DNA from: Deltaproteobacteria bacterium
GTDB taxonomy: Bacteria > Desulfobacterota > Dissulfuribacteria > Dissulfuribacterales > DYLC01
Direction: 5' to 3'
Length of the DNA stretch: 64,000 nt
Assembly: GCA_028695735.1 (NCBI GenBank)
Contig: JAQVIJ010000003.1
Span: 186,001 to 250,000, forward strand
Each line of letters opens with the position of its first letter. The stretch's first letter is position 1. Position numbers and translations under genes: made by a program. Shown piece by piece: positions 26,191-33,284 of the stretch. The notes under the pieces were generated by a model. That model saw nothing but the letters and a program-made list of their open reading frames with translations, ran no database searches and was not told where the DNA came from.

Positions 26191-28185
26191 TTACCTGTCA
26201 CTCGTTGAGCCATCAGCATTATAATTTATCCAGCCATCGCCATCATCATCAGTACAAGCCGCCTGGTTATAATCCACAGAACTAATAATTGTTCCGTTGC
26301 AGTGACCATTTGCACTCGTATAACCAGTTACCGTTTTGCCGGATGTAATACGATTATTATTGTTTTGTGTTGTTATTTCTTGGCCATTATTGACCCATCT
26401 ACAGTTTCCATTAGGGGTTTTAAAATCCCTTCTTTGACCTGTTGTATTCCAGATACGATAAGCTGTATTTTTTAAGACACATATCTTTTGTGAACAAGAA
26501 TTTCCGCTTGATAATTGTGCAAATAAAGATGTATTGGATGTTAATGACGCTGTTTGACAATTGACCTGATTGACATTTGTGAAGATGGTGCAGGTACCGG
26601 TTGTGGGTGAAAATACCATGGTTGTTGGCCCATTTGAGATAGAGACAGTAACAGTAGCATTGGCACCGGAACTAATAGGATTGGGACTGACCGTCATGGT
26701 ACAGGTCGCTGACCCTCCTGAGCTACTGGAGCTGCTGGAGGAGGTTGAAGTGGTGCTCGAGCTGCTGGAACTGCTGTTCCACCCCTGTGGATACACGGTA
26801 ATGGACAGTGTCTTGGTGTAGAAGTCGCCGCTGGAATCCGTGGCAGTAAATGAGACAGAGTATGTGCCGTCAGCCGTTGGAGTGTCTGAGATGGTGGCAT
26901 TGGCTGCATTGAACGACAGACCTGGCGGCAGAGAGCCTGACATGGCCCAGGTATAACCGCCGCTTCCACCAGTGGCGCTCAGGGTGGTGGAAGGATATGG
27001 AGAATTCACTGTGCCGATGGGTAAAAACTCCGTGGTGATGCGAGGTTTATTGGGCATGATGGTCAAGGCCAATGTCTTGGATTGAGATTGACGGGCAGGT
27101 GAGCCGCTGTCAGTAACGGTGCAGGTTATGTTGTAGTTGCCGTCTGCATGGGGTGTTCCGGAGAGGGTGTTTCCTGATATGCTGATGCCTCCTGGGAGTG
27201 AAGGAGAGGAAGAACAGCTCCAGGTATAGGGTGGTTTGCCGCCGGTTGCTGTTAAAGTGGTGTTATATGCCTGCTCTTCAGTGGCTTGAGGCAGAAACTC
27301 CGTGGTGATTACAGGTGAATTGGGGTTTGTGGTGATGGACAGGCTTTTGGTGGCGGTGCGATGCTGGGGTGTGTCGCTGTCCGTGACCTGTAGCGTAAAA
27401 CTAAAGCTTCCGGCCTGGTTTGGGGTGCCTGAGATACAGCCACAGGGGTTGGCTGAAGTGCAGGTGATGGTGCCGCATGTGCCGGATGTGAGGTTGGAAA
27501 GGCTTAAACCTGGCGGTAATGAGCCATTGGTAATGCTCCATGTGTAAGGCAGGGTGCCGTCTGTGGCCTGAAGGACTGTGGTGGAATAGGCCTGTTCCTC
27601 TGTGCCAGAAGGCAGGGAGTCAGTGGTGATGCGAAAGGTGTTGCAGATATTTTGTCGAATGGTGTCGATGTCGGCATACATGACTATGTCGTCATAGTCG
27701 TCTCCGGCAGGGCATGTGCCTGGGTTGACCTGTTGACCCTGAGGAAAAATGTTAAATGGAGATGCGGAACCGGTCTGATTGCAACGGTTCTCGCCCCTTG
27801 CAATCAGAATAAAGGCGACATTGTTTTTGGTGATGGAAGTGCCGCTGGAGGAATCGTTGACCGTGAGATACGTGCCGGTGGTCGTGCAGAGGTTGGTGCC
27901 TGTCCAGAGGTAATAATCTATGGGATTGCCGTATGCGTCGGTGGTCTTGACGCCAATGGCTGATGTATCGGCGGGAAGCTGTTTGTTTTGTGCTGCAAAG
28001 CCGCGAATCGCCTCATAGAGTGTTTTTACGGTCTCTCTATCTTCTATGAGCTTTGCCCGCTTTGTAAGCGGCCCTATGAGGCTCGCGCCTGCTCCAAGAA
28101 GCAGCCCGAGAATCACCAGCACTATGGCCATCTCTATCAGAGTGAAACCATTGGACCTTTTGCCAATCAGTTGAGAGCGGTTCAT
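26191..28185 (-). CDS. Pseudopilin-like protein with three Ig-type (He_PIG) repeats
   Basis: Starts with a class III prepilin signal: MNRSQLIGKRSNG cleaved before FTLIEMAIVLVILGLLLGAG, with Glu at +5, so it should be processed by prepilin peptidase and assembled by a type II secretion or type IV pilus system. Start set at ATG 28185 because AAGGGGAAGG lies just upstream; the next in-frame start adds 18 unconserved residues. After the pilin helix and a ~130-residue head come three repeats with the putative-Ig pattern (YTWSITNGSLPPGLSLS, YTWSCSSSPSLPGGISISG, YTWAMSGSLPPGLSF), a polyserine linker, a fourth beta-rich segment (TMTVSPNPISSGANATVTVS) and a C-terminus rich in Cys, Asn and Asp (TDDDGDGWINYNADG). 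About 664 residues, against 150-200 for ordinary pilins. No pilus assembly genes are nearby. Confidence 0.8.
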   Translation of the reverse strand: MNRSQLIGKRSNGFTLIEMAIVLVILGLLLGAGASLIGPLTKRAKLIEDRETVKTLYEAIRGFAAQNKQLPADTSAIGVKTTDAYGNPIDYYLWTGTNLCTTTGTYLTVNDSSSGTSITKNNVAFILIARGENRCNQTGSASPFNIFPQGQQVNPGTCPAGDDYDDIVMYADIDTIRQNICNTFRITTDSLPSGTEEQAYSTTVLQATDGTLPYTWSITNGSLPPGLSLSNLTSGTCGTITCTSANPCGCISGTPNQAGSFSFTLQVTDSDTPQHRTATKSLSITTNPNSPVITTEFLPQATEEQAYNTTLTATGGKPPYTWSCSSSPSLPGGISISGNTLSGTPHADGNYNITCTVTDSGSPARQSQSKTLALTIMPNKPRITTEFLPIGTVNSPYPSTTLSATGGSGGYTWAMSGSLPPGLSFNAANATISDTPTADGTYSVSFTATDSSGDFYTKTLSITVYPQGWNSSSSSSSTTSTSSSSSSSSGGSATCTMTVSPNPISSGANATVTVSISNGPTTMVFSPTTGTCTIFTNVNQVNCQTASLTSNTSLFAQLSSGNSCSQKICVLKNTAYRIWNTTGQRRDFKTPNGNCRWVNNGQEITTQNNNNRITSGKTVTGYTSANGHCNGTIISSVDYNQAACTDDDGDGWINYNADGSTSDR

Positions 28186-28363
28186 AAGCCTTCCCCTTGC
28201 CTTTTTGGTTATGTGAAAGATGGATATCGATCTTGTCAAGGCCTGCCCTGTCTTGTGGTATTTGTCAGGCGGTTGTCTTGAATTATTATGGGAATTTGTG
28301 GCATAACCTCGCTTGACGTATTATTATATGGTCAAATCTTTCAAATTAAAAGGAGTATTTCAC

Positions 28364-29242
28364 ATGACACAGCAGCAGAAACCAATGAATAACCCTGTTC
28401 TTTCCGAGCAGGACCAGAAGATAAAGGACACCCTGGGCCAGATAGATCACAAGATCATGGTGATGAGCGGAAAGGGCGGAGTAGGCAAGAGTACTGTGGC
28501 CGTAAATCTCGCCATCGGCCTGTCTCTTGAAAATTTCTATGTGGGGCTTTTGGATGTGGACCTGCACGGCCCCAATGTGCCCAAGATGCTTGGTCTGGAG
28601 GGAGGAGAACTCCAGAGACGTTCCGATGGTACCGTGGGTCCGGTGCATTACTCGCCGAACCTGCAGTTTATGTCGGTGGAGCCCCTGTTACCCAAGAAGG
28701 ATTCGGCGGTCATGTGGCGGGGGCCTATGAAGATGTCGGCCATTCGGCAGTTCATCTATGAGATAGAATGGGGCAAACTGGATTATCTGGTCATAGATTC
28801 GCCGCCGGGTACAGGCGATGAGCCCATGACCATCGCCCAGATGATTCCAGATGCCTATGCAGTGGTGGTCACCACACCTCAGGAGGTCTCACTTCTGGAT
28901 GTGAGAAAGTCCATCAGTTTCTGCAAGCATGTGAATATGCCCATTTTAGGCATCGTTGAAAACATGAGCGGCATGATCTGCCCTCACTGCGGTAAGGCCA
29001 TCGATGTCTTCAAAAAGGGCGGGGGAGAAAAACTGGCAGAGGAACTGGGCATACCGTTTTTGGGCAGGGTGCCGGTGGACCCCCGTATTGTGGTGACAGG
29101 GGATGCTGGAAGGCCTGTGGTGGCGGCCTATCCCAACAGCCATACTGCTGAGGCATTTGAAAAGATCGTAAAAAATGCCATCAATGTAACGCAGATGATG
29201 GCCTTAAAGAAGCAGGAGGCCTCAAAGGATTCCAGTCAATAA
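28364..29242 (+). CDS. Mrp/NBP35-family iron-sulfur cluster carrier ATPase
   Basis: P-loop ATPase that binds and hands over Fe-S clusters. Deviant Walker A motif MSGKGGVGKSTVAVNLAIG, LDVDLHGPNVPKMLGLEG, the VIDSPPGTGDEP switch, and the cluster-binding CxxC in ENMSGMICPHCGKAIDVF. Start at ATG 28364 after AAAAGGAG; an upstream in-frame start at 28313 gives an unconserved leader. 292 residues, no N-terminal MIP18 domain, so it is the short form common in anaerobes. Divergent from the pilin gene; a repeat-rich region follows. Confidence 0.93.
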   Translation: MTQQQKPMNNPVLSEQDQKIKDTLGQIDHKIMVMSGKGGVGKSTVAVNLAIGLSLENFYVGLLDVDLHGPNVPKMLGLEGGELQRRSDGTVGPVHYSPNLQFMSVEPLLPKKDSAVMWRGPMKMSAIRQFIYEIEWGKLDYLVIDSPPGTGDEPMTIAQMIPDAYAVVVTTPQEVSLLDVRKSISFCKHVNMPILGIVENMSGMICPHCGKAIDVFKKGGGEKLAEELGIPFLGRVPVDPRIVVTGDAGRPVVAAYPNSHTAEAFEKIVKNAINVTQMMALKKQEASKDSSQ

Positions 29243-29326
29243 TCAAATATGCTTTTGGGGCGAGAGGCACAGCCTGTTTATGTCGAATTGCGGCAGGTTG
29301 ATTCAATAACATGCTTTTTTGTCTTT

Positions 29327-29446
29327 GGGGCGAGGGCAGCCGGCATTTGTTCCATGCCCCACATAACCGCCCTCCATGGCGGAGATGTGGGGCCGGCGCC
29401 ATCGTGGCGCCTATTCCACAAACACCGGCTACTCATCGCCCCTCCC
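29327..29446 (+). repeat. Multi-hairpin repeat, copy 1
   Basis: About 120 bp made of nested inverted repeats. The outer arms GCCGGCATTTGT and ACAAACACCGGC pair; inside is a stem GCCCCACAT/ATGTGGGGC topped by CCGCC/GGCGG around the loop CTCCAT; then GGCGCCATCGTGGCGCC. Copy 2 at 29816-29936 is nearly identical and in the same direction, copy 3 at 30208-30322 is inverted and diverged in its stems. The open frames across these copies (RHLFHAPHNRPPW-like) are by-products of the repeat, not proteins. Confidence 0.8.
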
Positions 29447-29457
29447 CACAAAAGAAT

Positions 29458-29485
29458 GTAGGGGCGACCGGCCGGTCGCCCCTAC
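29458..29485. repeat. Perfect 28-bp palindrome of the GTAGGGGCG type
   Basis: Two 14-bp arms (GTAGGGGCGACCGG and its complement) with no loop. Related palindromes with the same ends lie at 29643-29671 and, inside a MITE-like copy, at 51182-51212. Confidence 0.75.
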
Positions 29486-29536
29486 TTCGGCGGCTATCGC
29501 CGTCCTGTAATGACGATGAGTCTGTATCGCCCTTCT

Positions 29537-29583
29537 TGGCAGTTATGCGCCGCATGGAACAAATGCTTCACCGCTGCCGCCTC
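29537..29583 (-). repeat. Partial multi-hairpin repeat (end fragment)
   Basis: The 40-odd bases GGCAGTTATGCGCCGCATGG ... CACCGCTGCCGCC match the right end of copy 3 (30279-30320) almost exactly, without the rest of the element. Confidence 0.7.
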
Positions 29584-29642
29584 AAAGAGATTTAATTAAA
29601 AAAGTTGTTCAAGAATGTGTCTGTCCTTTTTCTGTTGTTGTT

Positions 29643-29671
29643 GTAGGGGCAGGCCCCTGTGCCTGCCCCTT
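29643..29671. repeat. GTAGGGGCAGGC-type palindrome
   Basis: Arms GTAGGGGCAGGC and GCCTGCCCCTTAT around CCCTGT; same ends as the palindromes at 29458 and 51182. A further partial copy (GTGCCTGCCC) follows at about 29681. Sequence up to 29815 is low-complexity pyrimidine-rich (CTTTTTCTTTT runs) with no gene seen. Confidence 0.6.
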
Positions 29672-29815
29672 ATGCTTCTGTGCCTGCCCTTATTGCTGTG
29701 CCTGTCCAGATTTAATCCTTTTTCTTTCTTTTTCTTTTGCTTTTTCTTTTGTTGTTTTTGTCTCATCGTGCTTGTTGTTTTTTCAGTTTTAATACATGGT
29801 GATAATTCGATTTCT

Positions 29816-29936
29816 GGGCGAGGGCAGCCGGTATTTGTTCCATGCCCCACATAACCGCCCTCCATGGCGGAGATGTGGGGCCGGCGCCCTCGTGGCGCCT
29901 ATTCCACAAACACCGGCTACTCATCGCCCTCCCCAC
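29816..29936 (+). repeat. Multi-hairpin repeat, copy 2
   Basis: Same orientation as copy 1 and almost identical, with C-to-T (GCCGGTATTTGT) and A-to-C (GGCGCCCTCGTGGCGCC) changes that keep or improve pairing with the opposite arm. Nothing recognisable as a gene lies between 29937 and 30207. Confidence 0.8.
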
Positions 29937-30207
29937 CTCCACATTCTACATCAGAAGCCGCTTAAAAAAGACATAGACCCATTGAACTTTTTTAATACCC
30001 TTCCTGAAACTCCACGCCCAACCGTAAACGATGCTTCAAAGCATCACATCTCCTTTGGACTTTGGTTAACAGCGGGTAAAGACCAATTCCACGTTTTTTA
30101 TTGGCAGAAGTGCCGCTTATTATAAAAAACAGGTCAATCCGAGTGGAATTACATGAGGAATGGATAGGGCACCCGTTATGGATATGGAGTTTTGCAGGGG
30201 CGAAAAG

Positions 30208-30322
30208 GGCGGCAGTGGTGGAGTGTTTGTGGAATAGGCGCCACGAGGGCGCCGGCGGCGCATACTGCCATGGAGGGCAGTTATGCGCCGCATGGAACAA
30301 ATGCTTCACCGCTGCCGCCCCA
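30208..30322 (-). repeat. Multi-hairpin repeat, copy 3 (inverted, diverged stems)
   Basis: On the minus strand it reads GGCAGCGGTGAAGCATTTGT, CCATGCGGCGCATAACTGCC, CTCCATGGCAGTATGCGCCGC, then GGCGCCCTCGTGGCGCCTAT and TCCACAAACACTCCACCACTGCC. The loop and junction segments (ATTTGTTCCATG, CCTCCATGG, CCTATTCCACAAACAC) equal those of copies 1 and 2, while both arms of the stems differ and still pair. Confidence 0.8.
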
Positions 30323-30408
30323 CCTAAAAAATTTAATTTAAAATGGGTCTGTCCTTTTTCCCTTTTCCATGCATTGATTTTCTCCATCTTTCACTCTAAA
30401 TTGGCCTT

Positions 30409-30546
30409 ATGAGTCGCGCCAAATACGATGCATTTTACAAGAAATTTTTCTCGCGGCCTCAAATGGTGGAAGGCCTGCTCAAAAACTTCGTGAAAGGAGA
30501 CTGGTTGAATCACCTGCTCAACCCATTCCAGAATTTCAAGATTTAA
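30409..30546 (+). pseudogene. N-terminal fragment of an Rpn/YhgA-type recombination-promoting nuclease gene
   Basis: 45 codons reading MSRAKYDAFYKKFFSRPQMV, then EGLLKNFVKGDW, resemble the start of the Rpn (transposase_31) PD-(D/E)XK family, in which a 'YKxxFSxPxMVexLL' opening is usual. It ends prematurely (NPFQNFKI-stop), losing the catalytic core. Proteins of this family are usually about 300 residues. Confidence 0.6.
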
Positions 30547-30560
30547 AGGAGGTAACCCCC

Positions 30561-30662
30561 ATGCTTGCTGAGACAGTGACTCACTGGACTCGCGAATGGA
30601 AAAAACAAGGCCTTACGGAAGGCCGCAAGGAAGGCCGCGATGATTCGCGAAGCCTCTATTGA
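30561..30662 (+). pseudogene. C-terminal fragment of the same Rpn-type gene
   Basis: 33 codons reading MLAETVTHWTREWKKQGLTE, then GRKEGRDDSR, resemble the charged C-terminal tail of Rpn proteins (MLAE..xWxxEWxxQG..xGR). An AAGGAGGT sequence precedes the ATG, so it may still be translated as a peptide. The fragment starts 14 bp after the N-terminal fragment, which implies a large internal deletion. Its stop overlaps the extended upstream reading frame of waaA. Confidence 0.55.
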
Positions 30663-30679
30663 TCGACAAAAATCTAATC

Positions 30680-32008
30680 ATGCCAGGATATCATCGAATA
30701 CTTTTACTGTGTTATAAAATATGCTACGTAATCGGCCCTGTTTTGCTGCTTTTTTTGCGTTTATATGCCTGGTTATCCCCAAAGCGGCGCAGCCGCATAT
30801 TGGCACAGTTTTCTCCACCAATTCCTTCTTGGCATGGCGTTTCTTCAAGTGGGCCTGTGTTCTGGATACATGCCTTGTCGGTGGGAGAAGGGAAGGCGGC
30901 CATGCCCCTGGTGGAGGCGGTTTTCAAGAGGTGGCCTGATGCAAGGGTGTTGGTCTCTGCAACTACCCAGACAGGTTTAACCACCTGGAATGCCTGGCTT
31001 GACGGCCCAGCCCGACATCTGAAAAAGGCTGTGTTCAGCATTCCTGCGCCCCTGGATTTTCCCTGTATTATTCGCAGGTTTCGCAGGCTGTACCGGCCTG
31101 ATTGTATGATATTTATCGAGACCGACCTGTGGCCTAATTGGATATGGGATTTTCGAGACAACGGTATTCCTTCCCTGCTGTTAAATGGTGCCATTTCCTC
31201 TAAATCTGCCCGGAGATTGGGCTGTTTTAAGTCATTGGCCATGCTGCTCTATGGCGGGCTTGAGGCCATTAGTATGCAGTCTCAAGAGGACAAGAACAGG
31301 CTTTTAGGCCTTGGCCTGGCTCCAGAGCGCATACTTGTCCTGGGAAATCTGAAGCAGGCCGTAAGACTCAGCGAGTTAAATGAGGAGGAGCGGTCACTGC
31401 TTGAAGGTTCTCTTGGACTGACAGGCAAGCGAGTGTGGGTGGCCGGAAGCACGCATGAAATGGAAGAGGCCGTCTGTCTAAAGGCCCATGCAGGGCTCCT
31501 GAAGTCCATTCCTGGCCTGAAATGCGTCATAGCCCCCAGGGATGTGAAGAGGGCAGGGGAGATTCGGTCGATTGCAGAGGCTAACGGCCTGGTTTCGTGT
31601 CTGCGAAGCGGCCTTCGATCGACAACTGACTATGATGTCTTGATCTTGGATACCTTGGGTGAGTTAGCTGATGTGTATAGTTTGGCAGATGTGGCCTTTG
31701 TGGGGGGTAGCTTGGTGCCGGTGGGTGGCCACAATCTCTTGGAACCTGCTATACATGGAGTCCCAGTGCTCTTTGGAAGGTATGTGGAGAGCTGCCAAGA
31801 GGTGGCCCAAAGGCTTAAGGCAGCGGGCGGGGGCTTTGAGTGTGAAGCAGATTCCTTGGAGTCCGTGTTGTATGAGCTTTTGACGAACGAAGAGAGGCGA
31901 AAGGAGGCTGGGCTTCAGGCCAAGAGGATAGCTGCCTGTGATGCTGATGTGATAGAAAGACACCTGGACCTTATTGAAAGAGTGCTGACACATGCCGGTG
32001 GCCGTTGA
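30680..32008 (+). CDS. waaA: 3-deoxy-D-manno-octulosonic acid (KDO) transferase
   Basis: GT30 glycosyltransferase that adds KDO from CMP-KDO to lipid A precursor at the inner membrane. N-terminal membrane anchor (YKICYVIGPVLLLFLRLYAWL), then VFWIHALSVGEGKAAMPLVE and SATTQTGLTTW. The C-terminal Rossmann half has VWVAGSTHEMEE, CVIAPRDVKRAGEI and the GGSLVPVGGHNLLEPA signature. ATG 30680 was chosen; a TTG at 30659 is also in frame. It overlaps lpxK by 17 bp. Confidence 0.95.
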   Translation: MPGYHRILLLCYKICYVIGPVLLLFLRLYAWLSPKRRSRILAQFSPPIPSWHGVSSSGPVFWIHALSVGEGKAAMPLVEAVFKRWPDARVLVSATTQTGLTTWNAWLDGPARHLKKAVFSIPAPLDFPCIIRRFRRLYRPDCMIFIETDLWPNWIWDFRDNGIPSLLLNGAISSKSARRLGCFKSLAMLLYGGLEAISMQSQEDKNRLLGLGLAPERILVLGNLKQAVRLSELNEEERSLLEGSLGLTGKRVWVAGSTHEMEEAVCLKAHAGLLKSIPGLKCVIAPRDVKRAGEIRSIAEANGLVSCLRSGLRSTTDYDVLILDTLGELADVYSLADVAFVGGSLVPVGGHNLLEPAIHGVPVLFGRYVESCQEVAQRLKAAGGGFECEADSLESVLYELLTNEERRKEAGLQAKRIAACDADVIERHLDLIERVLTHAGGR

Positions 32009-33107
32009 TTCCAGGCTTCTTCCCTTGTTTTTTGCCATTGGAAGGCCGTTTTCGCCCATATATTCAGGTATTATGCGGCTTAGGGCCTTTTTTTACCAAA
32101 AAGGCCTGTTTTCCACTCAAAGATTGCCATGCCCTGTGATCAGTATCGGCAATATCACCATGGGAGGCACAGGAAAGACCCCTCATGTCCTGGCTGTTGC
32201 CTGTCATCTTGCGGAAAAGGGTTTGCGTGTGGCTGTTGTGACACGGGGGTACGGCGCAAAGGGAAAAAAAATGCCTTTTGTGGTGTTCAATGACGGAGAT
32301 GTAAAAGGGACCCCGACCCTTTGCGGTGACGAGGCCTTTATGCTGTCGGAAGCCCTTTCAGGCCGCGGGGTTGGGAATGCCCTGGTCATTGTGGATCATG
32401 ACCGTTACAGGGGAGGCATGTTGGCCTGTGAGCTGGGTGCCCAGGTGATCTTGCTGGACGACGGCTTTCAGCATCTGAGTCTGCGTCGTGACCTGGATAT
32501 CGTGCTGTTTCGTCACAAAAAACCATTGGGAAACGGCCGCGTATTCCCTGGAGGGGACCTCAGAGAGCCCTTGTCCGCCCTGAAACGCGGGCAGATATTC
32601 GTGTTTACAGGGGCAGAGGCCGTGTCAGTGCATGAGGATGGCCTTGAAAGGCAGGATTTGCCCAGGGACGTATTTCACATCATTGAAGGCCGTCCTGTAT
32701 TTTTCAGTCATACCCGTGCCATTGGGCTGCAATTCATGAACGGGCTCAGGACCTCGCCGAGTGAATTGAAGGGCAGGCCTGTCCTGGCCTTTTGCGGCCT
32801 GGCGGATCCGGAATCCTTTTATGGCACATTAAAAAAATTGGGCGCTGATGTGAAAAAAACTGTTTCATTTTCAGACCATTTTGCATATAAAGAAGAAAAC
32901 GTGCGGGAATTGATGAGATTGGCCGAGGTCTTTGAATGCCCACAACTGGTTACCACACGCAAGGATATGGTCAAACTGAGGTCTATTCCATGGGCTATGG
33001 GGGCTGTGGAGAATGCCTCAAGGATTGCATGTCTGGATGTCGATATCGAAATAGATACTGAATTTTGGGAAGTTATAGATCATATTTTAAATATTGGGGA
33101 GCCTTGA
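31992..33107 (+). CDS. lpxK: Tetraacyldisaccharide 4'-kinase
   Basis: Phosphorylates the 4' position of the lipid A disaccharide. Signature P-loop and flanking region ISIGNITMGGTGKTPHVLAV and VVTRGYGAKGKK, then LLDDGFQHLSLRRDLDIVLF, GRVFPGGDLREPL and FCGLADPESFYGTL. Length 371 fits. The last codons (GEP-stop) lie in the left end of a MITE-like repeat, so the native C-terminus was probably replaced when the repeat arrived. Confidence 0.95.
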   Translation: MPVAVDSRLLPLFFAIGRPFSPIYSGIMRLRAFFYQKGLFSTQRLPCPVISIGNITMGGTGKTPHVLAVACHLAEKGLRVAVVTRGYGAKGKKMPFVVFNDGDVKGTPTLCGDEAFMLSEALSGRGVGNALVIVDHDRYRGGMLACELGAQVILLDDGFQHLSLRRDLDIVLFRHKKPLGNGRVFPGGDLREPLSALKRGQIFVFTGAEAVSVHEDGLERQDLPRDVFHIIEGRPVFFSHTRAIGLQFMNGLRTSPSELKGRPVLAFCGLADPESFYGTLKKLGADVKKTVSFSDHFAYKEENVRELMRLAEVFECPQLVTTRKDMVKLRSIPWAMGAVENASRIACLDVDIEIDTEFWEVIDHILNIGEP

Positions 33108-33267
33108 AAAATTGCTTTTCGCCCGATAACTGCGTTGTCCGTCGGCAAAAAATGCTCACATACCTGTCTGCGTGCAACGCACAGGCAGGTATGAAGTATG
33201 CTGCGTTTTTCCGCCTTCATAGCGCCTTGTTATCGAACCAAGATCCTGATTTTTTCAAGACCCCCTA
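33096..33267. repeat. MITE-like repeat, full copy (copy B)
   Basis: Left end GGGGAGCCTTGAAAAATTG (33096-33114), core CCCGATAACTGCGTTG, internal hairpin around ACCTGTCTGCGTG/CGCACAGGCAGGT, and right end TTTTTTCAAGACCCCC. It contains the lpxK stop codon and fills the gap to the M42 peptidase gene. Confidence 0.85.
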
Positions 33268-33284
33268 TTGTATGAGGTATTTTC

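Noticed and set aside
28313-28364. Upstream in-frame start of the Mrp ATPase (17 extra residues)
   Set aside because: The extension is not conserved and the AAAAGGAG ribosome site serves ATG 28364.
29240-30400. Several open frames with RHLFHAPHNRPPW-like peptides on both strands
   Set aside because: They are translations of the multi-hairpin repeat; the same peptides recur only because the repeat recurs, and stems on the complementary strand explain the sequence better.
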